A stretch of DNA of 64,000 nt from CAYRWR01 sp964428015 (GTDB lineage Bacteria; Spirochaetota; Brevinematia; Brevinematales; CAYRWR01). Both the position numbers and the translations under genes were made by a program. A model generated the notes under the pieces. The model was not told the DNA's origin. It worked only from the letters and a program-made list of their open reading frames with translations, and made no database searches. The DNA is taken from positions 1 through 64,000 of the forward strand of contig CAYRWR010000017.1 in NCBI GenBank assembly GCA_964428015.1, in the 5' to 3' direction. Position 1 is the stretch's first letter; each line of letters opens with the position of its first letter. Below, piece after piece: positions 1-8,156 of the stretch.

Positions 1-533
1 GAATACCCATAGATCAGAATATCAGACTTGGCTACCCCCAGTGTGTTGGTGAGGTAATCCAGTGCTGCCTCACTATCAGCGAGCATACCTGCTTCCGAGG
101 GTTCACCCTGGCTTTTACCGAAACCGCGGTAGTCAATTATGAACACATCAGCCCCGGTATTAAACAGCAGCTTAGCACGGGGCCAATAGCGGTCAATATT
201 CATGGTATTTCCGTGCAGGTAGAGTACCGTCCTGCCGCTGCCTCCTATGAGGTGTTGGAGATAATAACCATAGATCTGGTTGGTACCGCTCAGGAATACC
301 TGCTGGGAGTTGGTATTGGTGATATTGTCGAAAAGTACCGCGTCCGACCACTCCGGACGGGAGATAAATTCCATGGAAAATTCTCCATTGGTACTATTGC
401 CTAGCTGGTAGTTATCAGCGGGAGCAATAGCTACCGGGTAAAAAATTGAAGGTGTAATGAATACATTTAAGTCCATACAGCCGGAGACTACAGAAAGTCC
501 CAAAATCAGGGATAGAAATAATATTTTCTTCAT
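1..533 (-). CDS. Alpha/beta-hydrolase lipoprotein, 3' end cut by window edge
   Basis: The reading frame starts at 533 behind a strong GGAGGTG ribosome site and runs off the window start, so about 177 residues are visible. The N-terminus is a lipoprotein signal ending VVSGC. An alpha/beta-hydrolase fold follows: strand and oxyanion region YLHGN near residue 100, then DYRGFGKSQGEPSEAG, then SDILIYGYS, the start of a nucleophile elbow. This is the layout of Bem46/ABHD13-type serine hydrolases, but the catalytic Asp and His lie outside the window. Its start overlaps the stop of the upstream lipoprotein gene by 4 bases (ATGA), so the two are translationally coupled. An exported esterase or peptidase anchored in the envelope is likely; the substrate is unknown. 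Confidence 0.8.
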   Translation of the reverse strand, partial: MKKILFLSLILGLSVVSGCMDLNVFITPSIFYPVAIAPADNYQLGNSTNGEFSMEFISRPEWSDAVLFDNITNTNSQQVFLSGTNQIYGYYLQHLIGGSGRTVLYLHGNTMNIDRYWPRAKLLFNTGADVFIIDYRGFGKSQGEPSEAGMLADSEAALDYLTNTLGVAKSDILIYGY

Positions 534-1219
534 TTTTCACCTCCAAAACGATAAGAAAAAGCAAGATAGGGTGCAAGGGAGCCGTAATCCCCCAAACCCA
601 CAAAATGTATGGCTTTCCCTAAATTGGGTGCTCCCGGATGGATGTATTTGCACTCCACTGTGATCTCAAAATGGCCCAGGACAAACTCTGTCCCCAGGAG
701 GAGGACAGGGATGACATAGGCATCATGAGGCAGACCGGCAGTCTTTGGATAGAGATTGATCAATGCACTGAGACCGGTATAAATACGGATATTCTTGCTA
801 AGATCCCAGTAGGGTATGGCCCCTATTTCAGGTAAGGCAAAGAAGGAGGTGGAAAAATCACTGTAAAATATCCCATTCAGGAACAGGGAAACTCCGGGGA
901 TGGCTCCATTCTGACGGAGCAGGCCATAGAGAGCGTCCAGCTCCCACATCCCGAAAAGTTTAAACAGAAGAGGAGTGATATGAAAAGCTCCCCCCACTGT
1001 CAGATCAGGGGTCAAGCCGTATTGATAGTCCACCGAGATGACCGGGATCGGGATGGGCACGCCCAGAGAGTCAAATAAAGGGCCGCCCAGGCTTAGGGAG
1101 GCTTTATGCTCTCCCAAGGCCAGAGGTTTGACCTGGCGCATAGTGGAACATCCCGCCATCAGAGAAATAATGAGCAAAACCGCTGTTGTGAGACAGGCTT
1201 TGTTTTTTAAAAGGTTCAT
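530..1219 (-). CDS. Lipoprotein of unknown function, beta-rich
   Basis: A 229-residue protein. The start at 1219 is chosen because a lipoprotein signal (MNLLKNKACLTTAVLL..LMAGC) begins there and AGGAG lies just upstream. A longer frame reaches 1348 but would bury the signal peptide and overlap the predicted promoter. After the lipobox the chain is rich in alternating hydrophobic and aromatic strands and ends in a Tyr-Arg-Phe-containing strand, which resembles an outer-membrane beta-barrel, although a lipid anchor on a barrel is unusual. No known family was recognised. It overlaps the next hydrolase lipoprotein gene by ATGA, so both probably act in the envelope. Confidence 0.7.
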   Translation of the reverse strand: MNLLKNKACLTTAVLLIISLMAGCSTMRQVKPLALGEHKASLSLGGPLFDSLGVPIPIPVISVDYQYGLTPDLTVGGAFHITPLLFKLFGMWELDALYGLLRQNGAIPGVSLFLNGIFYSDFSTSFFALPEIGAIPYWDLSKNIRIYTGLSALINLYPKTAGLPHDAYVIPVLLLGTEFVLGHFEITVECKYIHPGAPNLGKAIHFVGLGDYGSLAPYLAFSYRFGGEK

Positions 1220-1320
1220 CCGGATCTCCTGATTTTCATTGGAATAAATTTTAAAACCGGGCCGGGATTTAATCAAACTATTCATCTCTGATATATCCGG
1301 ATTTTTCATTTTCCTGGTTA

Positions 1321-1348
1321 AAATTAAACACATTTTTTCCAGGGTCAA
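1321..1348 (-). promoter_or_regulatory. Candidate sigma-70 promoter for the lipoprotein operon
   Basis: On the minus strand TTGACC and TAATTT are separated by 16 bases. The -35 box is good and the -10 box weak. It would give a leader of about 95 bases before the start at 1219 and supports that start over the longer frame. Confidence 0.4.
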
Positions 1349-1392
1349 GAGAAAAAAGCATATGATTGCGATGCCGGAATAACTTTTCCCGG

Positions 1393-1863
1393 TTAATTCA
1401 GACGAAAATGTCTTTCCTTTTCCTGAAGCGCAGACAGGACCATCTCTCTGATTGCTGTCTCAAGGCAAGAGGTCTGCCAAGCCCGTTCCTCTTCTACCGA
1501 TCCACCGGCCAGTTTCACGGCACGCAGGGCATACAGGGCAGCTCCCAGGGAATGGTCGGCCATATGGGCTGTGGCTACCCCCTGCCCTATGGAACGGGCT
1601 ACTGCGACATAGACCGGGTCGGTGTATTCCCGGGCCGCGGCATGTGCCTGCTGTGCCGCTTTCATACAAGATCCGGTGCGCGCCTCTCCATTTTCCCAAG
1701 CTTGAGACACTGTTAAAGCATGAGACAGCCTGTCGTCCATTTTAGTTCCCAGCAGAGGAATCACATGTTCCGAACAGGCCCGGGCCCAGGCCATCAACTG
1801 ACGGTGCTGTTCCGGCTGCAGAGTGCCTCCGCGATGTTCTGTGACAAAGCGCTGGTCTCTCAT
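1393..1863 (-). CDS. Imm5-like putative immunity protein (orphan)
   Basis: This 156-residue, Ala/His-rich helical protein matches the pattern of the Imm5-like immunity family: a WARACSEHVIPLL segment near residue 25, DDR with a following SQAWENGEAR segment, a repeated AAQQAHAAAREY stretch, and the signature VATAHMADHSLGAALYALRA around residues 96-116. Family members protect cells from polymorphic toxins, usually beside a toxin gene. No toxin or secretion gene is adjacent here, so it may be an orphan or a domesticated immunity gene. It has no signal peptide and is predicted cytoplasmic. The purine-rich ribosome site sits unusually close to the ATG. Family assignment is by motif recognition only. 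Confidence 0.7.
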   Translation of the reverse strand: MRDQRFVTEHRGGTLQPEQHRQLMAWARACSEHVIPLLGTKMDDRLSHALTVSQAWENGEARTGSCMKAAQQAHAAAREYTDPVYVAVARSIGQGVATAHMADHSLGAALYALRAVKLAGGSVEEERAWQTSCLETAIREMVLSALQEKERHFRLN

Positions 1864-1946
1864 ATCCTTTTTTCCATCTTTAATATTACCGGGAGTGTTT
1901 GCTCAAAATTAACTCCAATAGAATATACTACAAACCAAGCTATTTT

Positions 1947-2564
1947 TTACCGGATAAATAAAGCTGTGAAACCGCAAAGATCCATGATCAGGTGTCCTAT
2001 GATAACATACTTTATACTCTTGGTCTTGTAATAGACTGTACTCCACAAAAAGCCTGCCGCAAAAGTAATAGGGAGTATAATCAGTTCTTGGTTGGGACTG
2101 GAAATAAGCCCCAAAGTAAAATAATGCATCAAAGAGAATAGCAGATTAAAATAAAGAATATATATCAGCCATTTTCCCTGAACATTATCTATCAATACCT
2201 TTCTCCAGAACACCTCTTCAAGAATCGGATTTATCAGGGAAAAGAATACACCGGAAATTACAAATGGTATTACCTTATAATATTCTATGTTTTTTATAAC
2301 CAGGCTGATGCCGCCCAGGCTGAGTACGATGGCCAGAATACTCCAGTAGCTTTTACCTTCAGGTTTTTTAAAGATTTCCAGAAATACCCTGGGACCGGAA
2401 AGCAGCATTATAGCACCGAATAAGAGCAGCCAGTACACCAGGATAAAAATCACCCAAACCCAGGGTCCGGGAATGACCCGGATCAGCCGGGCAGTAAGAT
2501 AAAGCAACCCCAGAATCACCAGTGGACTGATAAGGGCCAGGTATGGTTTTTTTTCTATAGACAT
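1947..2564 (-). CDS. CPBP-family intramembrane metalloprotease
   Basis: A 205-residue multipass membrane protein with all three CPBP/Abi (CAAX-protease-like) motifs. These are the EExxxR motif at Glu116-Glu117 (LEEVFWR), FxxxH at Phe143-His147, and HxxxD at His191-Asp195 near the C-terminus. The two glutamates and the histidines form the zinc- or base-dependent active site in the Rce1 fold. The start at ATG 2564, with GAGGT upstream, is preferred to a TTG one codon earlier. Bacterial members act in bacteriocin immunity, prenyl-protein processing or regulated proteolysis. The gene stands alone on the minus strand, so its target cannot be read from context. Confidence 0.85.
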   Translation of the reverse strand: MSIEKKPYLALISPLVILGLLYLTARLIRVIPGPWVWVIFILVYWLLLFGAIMLLSGPRVFLEIFKKPEGKSYWSILAIVLSLGGISLVIKNIEYYKVIPFVISGVFFSLINPILEEVFWRKVLIDNVQGKWLIYILYFNLLFSLMHYFTLGLISSPNQELIILPITFAAGFLWSTVYYKTKSIKYVIIGHLIMDLCGFTALFIR

Positions 2565-2648
2565 CAAGACCTCACTTATATATTTTTTACATCAATTCAG
2601 GAAAGTTAATTAATTCTATAGAAAACCTTACTATTCCTCAATTTTTAA

Positions 2649-3407
2649 TCACATCCGCTTTTTTCCAGTCTTTCCTGACAACCAACGGAAAGCGTGTGCC
2701 ACAAAGGATTTCGCATCTTTTTCCAGACAAGGGCCGTGAGCCATGATCAGTCTGTCAAAATCCCAGGAGAGGAGTTTTTCCAGAGATTGGTGGGCTGCCT
2801 GTCGCCGGGTAAATGAAAGTCTTATATCAACTGCTACCCCGCCCTGTGGGGCGGTGATACCTTCCAACTTCATAAATAGGTTTTTTAACAGCTTGCCCGG
2901 TTCGGGAGTGTGTACCTGGATAATATCATCCAGGATCAAAGTCCGGGATTTTTTGTGTAGAAACATAATCTCACCCAGCGATGGACTGCCCAGGAATTCC
3001 ATCTGATCCAGGTCATCAGCCCAATCGGCTTCAGGCTGATCTCCCAGTATACCTGTAAAGGGCAAATCACTTTTTTTCAAAGTAAAAAGTGTCCTATGGG
3101 TGCTCCATAACTCAGCCTGAGGAAATAAACTATGCCAGCTATCCAACCTCCACACATGACGAGGTGTTCCGGCGATAAGGTATTTCACCGGACCCAGTTC
3201 ATCCAGCATCTGTAGGGTTTTAAAAGGGACAGTCACTGGAGAGCTCACCCACAGTGCTCCATTCTTTAATCTGGCAATAGTCATCCGTGTGGTAAAAAGT
3301 ATCCCCATATCGCGGACTCGGGGACCTTCCACCACCCAGAGGTCTTTTCCAAATTCCCGAAGCTTTGGCAGTTCCGGGGCATTAATTGTGTTTTCATTGG
3401 AACTCAT
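2649..3407 (-). CDS. DUF4336 family protein (metallo-hydrolase-like)
   Basis: A 252-residue protein starting at ATG 3407, with GGGAGG just upstream; a longer frame to 3446 has no ribosome site. The pattern is that of DUF4336: an N-terminal FGKDLWVVEGP strand, the variable loop ALWVSSPVTV, LIAGTPRHVWRLDSW around residue 85-100, an ILDDIIQVH segment and a late LIMAHGPCL. This is a degenerate metallo-beta-lactamase-like fold that has lost the usual HxHxDH zinc motif, so catalysis is doubtful. It is cytoplasmic and monocistronic. The function of the family is not known. Confidence 0.75.
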   Translation of the reverse strand: MSSNENTINAPELPKLREFGKDLWVVEGPRVRDMGILFTTRMTIARLKNGALWVSSPVTVPFKTLQMLDELGPVKYLIAGTPRHVWRLDSWHSLFPQAELWSTHRTLFTLKKSDLPFTGILGDQPEADWADDLDQMEFLGSPSLGEIMFLHKKSRTLILDDIIQVHTPEPGKLLKNLFMKLEGITAPQGGVAVDIRLSFTRRQAAHQSLEKLLSWDFDRLIMAHGPCLEKDAKSFVAHAFRWLSGKTGKKRM

Positions 3408-3629
3408 AGATACCTCCCTGAAAGTAAATAACTGGAACTGTGTCACTTAGATGTCTACTTTATTGTATTTATCAGTGAGATAATTCTCCAGTATTTCAAT
3501 ATCCCCTATTTAACCCGCCAGGTATTATTTATTCACTAATCTTATTTTGAGATATGTCCTTTTCCCTTTAAGCATCCTCCCCGATCTCTGTATCCTCAGT
3601 GGTGAGTCCTGCCTGACTACCTGACAATT

Positions 3630-3658
3630 TTGCGTATACCGTCGATTTGGGGTATAAT
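3630..3658 (+). promoter_or_regulatory. Candidate promoter of pyrG
   Basis: TTGCGT and a perfect TATAAT are separated by 17 bases, ending 26 bases before the pyrG start. Confidence 0.6.
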
Positions 3659-3684
3659 ATTAAATCAATTTTCAGGGGGCCGGC

Positions 3685-5331
3685 ATGGAAGGCAAGAAAT
3701 ATATCTTCGTCACCGGAGGAGTGAGCTCCTCTCTGGGCAAGGGCATAGCCGCCTCTTCTATCGGCACACTGCTGTCCGCGGCAGGCTACAATATCAACAT
3801 GATGAAGATCGACCCCTATCTCAATGTGGATGCCGGGACTATGCGCCCCTATGAACACGGTGAAGTGTTCGTGACTGACGACGGCGCGGAGACCGATCTG
3901 GACCTGGGAAATTATGAGCGCTTCGTGCGTATACAGACCAGCCTGTCCAGCTCCATCACCACCGGGCAGATCTACCAGCGGGTGATCGATGCTGAGCGCA
4001 AGGGTGAATACCTGGGCCAGACGGTGCAGGTCATCCCCCATATTACAGATGAGATCAAGAGACGTATTCGGGTCTGCGACGGCAATGACGACGCGCATAT
4101 TATTATCATAGAGCTGGGCGGTACCGTAGGCGACATTGAGGGCATCCCCTTCTTGGAAGCCATCCGTCAGTTCGCCATCGACGAGGGTAAGAAAAACGTC
4201 AAGTTTGCCCACCTCACTCTGGTACCCCGTATACAGGGATCAGGAGAGCTCAAGACTAAACCCACCCAGCACAGCGTCAAAGCCATGATGTCTATGGGTA
4301 TACAGCCCGACTTTCTGTTCTGCCGCTGTGAGGTCGAAGTCCCTGAAGACCTGCGCCAGAAGATAGCTAATTTTTGTAATGTAGAGACTAATCATATCTT
4401 TTCCGCGGTGGACCTGGACACCATCTACGCCGTACCCCTGGAATTCCACCAGCAGGAAGCTGATAAGATCATCCTGGCCGAGCTGGGACTACCCTACCGC
4501 AATCCTGACCTGTCCAAATGGCAGAATGTGGTCAATATCGTGCGTAAACCTTCCTACCAGGTCAATATCGCCTTTGTAGGAAAATACATCAACCTGGATG
4601 ATGCTTACAAGAGTGTAGACGAAGCCCTGCGTCATGGCGGGCTGGCCAACAAAGCCAAAGTCAACATTATTAAGATTGATGCTGAGGCTTTTGACCATCC
4701 TGAATACAAATTACCCCCCGATATCGGCGGAATACTCATCCCGGGAGGCTTTGGCAGCCGGGGCATTGAGGGTAAGATCAAAGCCACCATCTACGCCCGC
4801 AAGCATAATATTCCCATCCTGGGAATCTGTCTGGGACTGCAGTGTATGGTGATAGGTTTTGCCCGTGAGGAATGCGGCCTCAAGGACGCCAACTCCAGTG
4901 AGTTTAACAGTGAGACCCCCTTTCCCGTGGTGGAACTCCTGGCTAATCTCAAAGGCGTCAAATACCTGGGTGGTACCATGCGCCGGGGCGGCTCCAAGAC
5001 CCTGGTCAAAAAAGGAACACAGGCATTTTCTATCTATAAAAAAGAGGAAATCACCGAGCGTCACCGCCACCGTTACGAAGTGAATCCCGAATATGTGGAT
5101 ACCCTGGTTAAGCAGGGTCTCACCGTTAGCGGTAATGCCGAAAACGGCTTGGTAGAGATCATCGAGTACAAAAAACACCCCTGGTTTATAGGAGTGCAGT
5201 ATCACCCTGAATTTAACTCAGCTCCTACTGATCCTTCACCCTTGTTCGCCTCCTTTATCCAGGCGGCTCTGAAGCACGCCAAAGCTAAGGTCAGCGAAAA
5301 ACCCGAAAAAGGGGATAAAGAGGAAAAATAG
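3685..5331 (+). CDS. pyrG: CTP synthase
   Basis: A 548-residue glutamine-dependent CTP synthetase that aminates UTP to CTP, the last step of pyrimidine nucleotide synthesis in the cytoplasm. The N-terminal synthase domain begins with the P-loop GGVSSSLGKGI (the usual second Val is Ser) and includes the conserved DPYLN and GTVGDIEG segments. The C-terminal class I glutaminase domain has the nucleophile Cys382 in GICLGLQ and the His507/Glu509 pair in QYHPEF. Length is normal for the family. The start follows a GGGGG-rich ribosome site. It is first in a co-directional run with the antiporter gene, which begins 4 bases after its stop. Confidence 0.98.
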   Translation: MEGKKYIFVTGGVSSSLGKGIAASSIGTLLSAAGYNINMMKIDPYLNVDAGTMRPYEHGEVFVTDDGAETDLDLGNYERFVRIQTSLSSSITTGQIYQRVIDAERKGEYLGQTVQVIPHITDEIKRRIRVCDGNDDAHIIIIELGGTVGDIEGIPFLEAIRQFAIDEGKKNVKFAHLTLVPRIQGSGELKTKPTQHSVKAMMSMGIQPDFLFCRCEVEVPEDLRQKIANFCNVETNHIFSAVDLDTIYAVPLEFHQQEADKIILAELGLPYRNPDLSKWQNVVNIVRKPSYQVNIAFVGKYINLDDAYKSVDEALRHGGLANKAKVNIIKIDAEAFDHPEYKLPPDIGGILIPGGFGSRGIEGKIKATIYARKHNIPILGICLGLQCMVIGFAREECGLKDANSSEFNSETPFPVVELLANLKGVKYLGGTMRRGGSKTLVKKGTQAFSIYKKEEITERHRHRYEVNPEYVDTLVKQGLTVSGNAENGLVEIIEYKKHPWFIGVQYHPEFNSAPTDPSPLFASFIQAALKHAKAKVSEKPEKGDKEEK

Positions 5332-5335
5332 CCTC

Positions 5336-6532
5336 ATGATGGTAATGACAAACTTCGCGGTAGTTTTGGCTGCCGCGTTATTTTTAAGTATCCTGATCGA
5401 AAAACTGCGGTTGCCCGGTTTGCTGGGCATGATACTGGCGGGCGTGTTATTGGGACCCCAGGTCCTGAACTTTATTGATAACCGAATCATGGAATATTCC
5501 ATCGAGCTGCGTTCCGTAGCTCTTATCATCATTCTGATCCGTGCCGGACTGGGCATCAGCCGGGCTACCCTTAATAAAGTCGGCCCTTCTGCTGTCAAAC
5601 TGAGTTTTATTCCCGGCCTGCTGGAAGCGGGAGCTATCCTGGTATCCGCCCATTTTCTGCTGGGATTGGGCTGGTTGGAATCGGGTATGCTGGGTTTCAT
5701 TATCGCCGCAGTAAGCCCGGCTGTGGTAGTACCTCAGATGCTGGACCTCAGGGACAAAGGCTACGCCGCCCACCGGGAGGTACCTACCCTGATCCTGGCC
5801 GGAGCATCAGCGGATGATGTATTTGCTATCACTCTGTTCGGTGCTTTTCTGGCTATGCACAAAGGGGAAGGTGCCAGGATCGGTAATCTACTGGCCACTA
5901 TACCTCTGGGAATTGTACTGGGTATAGGGGGGGGGCTGCTCCTGGGCTGGCTCCTGGTGCAGCTGTTCCGCAGGTTTCATATCCGGACTACCCGCCAGGC
6001 CCTGGTATTTCTCGTAGTTTCTATCTTATTTTATGAACTGGGCAATCATGTCCCGGTGGCCTCACTTCTGGGTATCATGAGTATGGGATTTGTGATTCTG
6101 GAAATGGAGGAAAAACTGGCCCACGCCCTGGCTGGTAAATTTAATAAACTCTGGGTGATAGCAGAACTATTTCTGTTTGTACTCATCGGTGCCCAGGTTG
6201 ACATCAGCCGTATGTGGGGCGCAGGACTAATTGGTCTGGCCCTGATCGGACTGGGTCTGGTGGCCCGTTCAGCCGGAGTGTGGCTGAGCCTGCTGGGCTC
6301 TCCCCTGGATAGAAAAGAAAGGCTATTCTGTATGATCGCCTATACTCCCAAAGCTACCGTGCAGGCGGCGATTGGGGCTATTCCTCTCAGCCAGGGAGTA
6401 GCAGGCGGTGAGATCATACTGGCTTTGGCAGTCCTGGCCATAGTGGTAACTGCCCCCCTGGGCAGCATTGCCATAGCCTGGTCAGCCCCCCGTCTATTGG
6501 ATGCGGGAAAATCGTCGGAAAATAGCAGGTGA
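5336..6532 (+). CDS. Cation:proton antiporter (Na/H exchanger family)
   Basis: A 398-residue integral membrane protein of about 11-12 helices with the Na/H exchanger fold. The N-terminal helix FAVVLAAALFLSILIEKLRLPGLLGMILAG is typical of this family. A conserved intramembrane region with SPAVVVPQMLD around residue 123-133 and GASADDVFAITLFG around residue 157 supplies the acidic ion-binding Asp residues. There is no cytosolic TrkA-N/RCK domain. It probably exchanges Na+ or K+ for H+ for pH and salt balance. It begins 4 bases after pyrG, so it is likely co-transcribed, although the pathways are unrelated. Confidence 0.88.
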   Translation: MMVMTNFAVVLAAALFLSILIEKLRLPGLLGMILAGVLLGPQVLNFIDNRIMEYSIELRSVALIIILIRAGLGISRATLNKVGPSAVKLSFIPGLLEAGAILVSAHFLLGLGWLESGMLGFIIAAVSPAVVVPQMLDLRDKGYAAHREVPTLILAGASADDVFAITLFGAFLAMHKGEGARIGNLLATIPLGIVLGIGGGLLLGWLLVQLFRRFHIRTTRQALVFLVVSILFYELGNHVPVASLLGIMSMGFVILEMEEKLAHALAGKFNKLWVIAELFLFVLIGAQVDISRMWGAGLIGLALIGLGLVARSAGVWLSLLGSPLDRKERLFCMIAYTPKATVQAAIGAIPLSQGVAGGEIILALAVLAIVVTAPLGSIAIAWSAPRLLDAGKSSENSR

Positions 6533-6571
6533 CATTACTGATTAAGTTTTGATAAAACCGAAGGAGAGATC

Positions 6572-7366
6572 ATGTCTGATAAAAAGACAGCCCTCATCAC
6601 CGGAGCCAGTTCCGGTATCGGCGCAGCCTTTGCCCGCATTCTGGCCGGGGAAGGCTATGATCTGGTCTTACACGGCCGCCGCAGACCCCAGCTGGAAGCA
6701 CTGGGAGAAGAGCTGAATAAAAAGTGGGGCATCAACTGTGTGATCCAGCTGGCAGAGCTGACCACTGAAGCGGGTATTTCCAGTCTGGAGAAGGCTATCC
6801 AAAAATATCGACCAGCTGTATTGATCAACAACGCCGGCTATGGTGACGATATTGTATTTGAAGACAGTGATATCAGTTATCATATCAATATGCTCAAAGT
6901 ACATGTAGAAGCCACCATCCGCCTGACCCACGCTTCCATCCCATATATGCGGGAGGCGGGACAGGGGGTCATTATCAATGTCTCCTCCATTGCCGGGCTC
7001 ATCGCCACCGGAGGTTCAGTGAGCTACAATGCCACCAAGGCCTATCTGGTACGGTTCAGTGAAGCCTTGTCCCTCAATCTGAGGGGCTCAGGGATCAGGA
7101 TCAGCGCGCTCTGTCCCGGTTTTACCCATACCGATTTTCATGCCAAAATGGGCATGACAGAATCAGACAAGACCCGGTGGTCACGCAACTGGATGCCGGC
7201 AGTCAGGGTAGCAGAACTGGGCTGGAAAGCGGCTCTGCGGGGCAAGGTCGTCTATGTTCCCGGTTTCAGAAACAAGCTGATGACCCTGGTTAGTATCTTA
7301 CCGGTGCGTGTGAGATTATGGCTGACCGGACTGGTGAGCGGCAGGTCTAGAAAAAAAGAGCAGTAG
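6572..7366 (+). CDS. Short-chain dehydrogenase/reductase
   Basis: A 264-residue classical SDR oxidoreductase. The Rossmann nucleotide motif TGASSGIG is at residues 10-17, the NAG-type motif is INNAGYGD near residue 86, and the catalytic Ser-Tyr-Lys set lies in NVSSIAG and Y152-NAT-K156. The Arg-rich loop HGRRR after beta-2 suggests NADP(H) preference. The C-terminal 30 residues are hydrophobic and basic, like SDRs that sit on a membrane (SDR family of acyl or sterol type), so a lipid substrate is possible. A strong GGAGAG ribosome site precedes the ATG. It lies 39 bases after the antiporter gene. Confidence 0.9.
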   Translation: MSDKKTALITGASSGIGAAFARILAGEGYDLVLHGRRRPQLEALGEELNKKWGINCVIQLAELTTEAGISSLEKAIQKYRPAVLINNAGYGDDIVFEDSDISYHINMLKVHVEATIRLTHASIPYMREAGQGVIINVSSIAGLIATGGSVSYNATKAYLVRFSEALSLNLRGSGIRISALCPGFTHTDFHAKMGMTESDKTRWSRNWMPAVRVAELGWKAALRGKVVYVPGFRNKLMTLVSILPVRVRLWLTGLVSGRSRKKEQ

Positions 7367-7420
7367 ATCATTTTAAAATAATGAATTAAATTTCTTTAAT
7401 AATATCAAAGGAGTAAGAGC

Positions 7421-8074
7421 ATGAAAAAAAACTTTTTTTTCCTGGTTTTCGGTATAGCATTGGCTACCAGCTGTACCAACAAGCCTGTGCCCACCACTAT
7501 AGTAACACCGGATACTAACGATATCCAGGTCACAGAAGCGTACTCCGCCCTGAACGAAAGTCTGAGCAATGAGATCGATAAGCTCCAGATCCAGGTTAAA
7601 CAATTGGCCGGTGCTCTGACTATCAGTGTGGCGGAGACGGTATTCTTTGACTCCGGCTCTGCTGAACTCAAGACCAACTCCCTGGATGTGCTCAACCGTA
7701 TCGGGGAAATTCTACTCACCATGTCCAATAAAAATATCCGTGTGGAAGGCCATACCGATAACAAGAAGATCAGCAAAAAACTGCAGAGTAAGTATCCCTC
7801 CAACTGGGAGCTCTCCGCTGACCGTGCGGTGAATGTAGTGCGTTACTTCCAGGACAAGGTAGGTATTGATCCCGGCAATCTTTCCGCTGTGGGATACTCT
7901 GAATTCCGGCCTGTAGCCAGCAATGATACCCCTGAAGGCCGGGCCCAGAATCGCCGCATCGAGATAGTTGTAACTGACAAGCTGGAGTATACCAAGGTAC
8001 CCGTCATTCAGACCAATGAGACAAAGAGCACAAATGAAAGCATTTTGTCCAACCCTGAAGCAAAGACACTATAA
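7421..8074 (+). CDS. OmpA-family peptidoglycan-binding lipoprotein
   Basis: A 217-residue lipoprotein with a Ser-Cys lipobox (ALATSC). A short linker with a helix (SLSNEIDKLQIQVKQ) leads to an OmpA C-terminal domain at about residues 72-190. That domain begins VFFDSGSAEL, continues with VEGHTDN and ends with GRAQNRRIEIVV. The Asp and Arg in these motifs bind diaminopimelate of peptidoglycan. The protein therefore tethers an outer membrane to the wall, like Pal, although no tol genes are nearby. A strong GGAG ribosome site precedes the ATG and a strong hairpin terminator follows. Confidence 0.92.
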   Translation: MKKNFFFLVFGIALATSCTNKPVPTTIVTPDTNDIQVTEAYSALNESLSNEIDKLQIQVKQLAGALTISVAETVFFDSGSAELKTNSLDVLNRIGEILLTMSNKNIRVEGHTDNKKISKKLQSKYPSNWELSADRAVNVVRYFQDKVGIDPGNLSAVGYSEFRPVASNDTPEGRAQNRRIEIVVTDKLEYTKVPVIQTNETKSTNESILSNPEAKTL

Positions 8075-8097
8075 GTCTTAATTGAATATTTTCAGTA

Positions 8098-8135
8098 AAA
8101 AGGGGCCGGTTAATATAACCGGCCCCTTTTCTTTT
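8098..8135. terminator. Bidirectional rho-independent terminator
   Basis: A 15-bp perfect stem (8098-8112 with 8116-8130, 3-base loop) is flanked by A and T runs, so it can end both the OmpA gene (plus) and the large lipoprotein gene that ends at 8157 (minus). Confidence 0.92.
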
Positions 8136-8156
8136 TCCTTTTTCTTCCGTCAAATA

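Noticed and set aside
3568..4212. Long minus-strand open frame of 214 codons
   Set aside because: It lies antisense to pyrG, whose family match and catalytic residues are certain. It has no ribosome site or protein family pattern.
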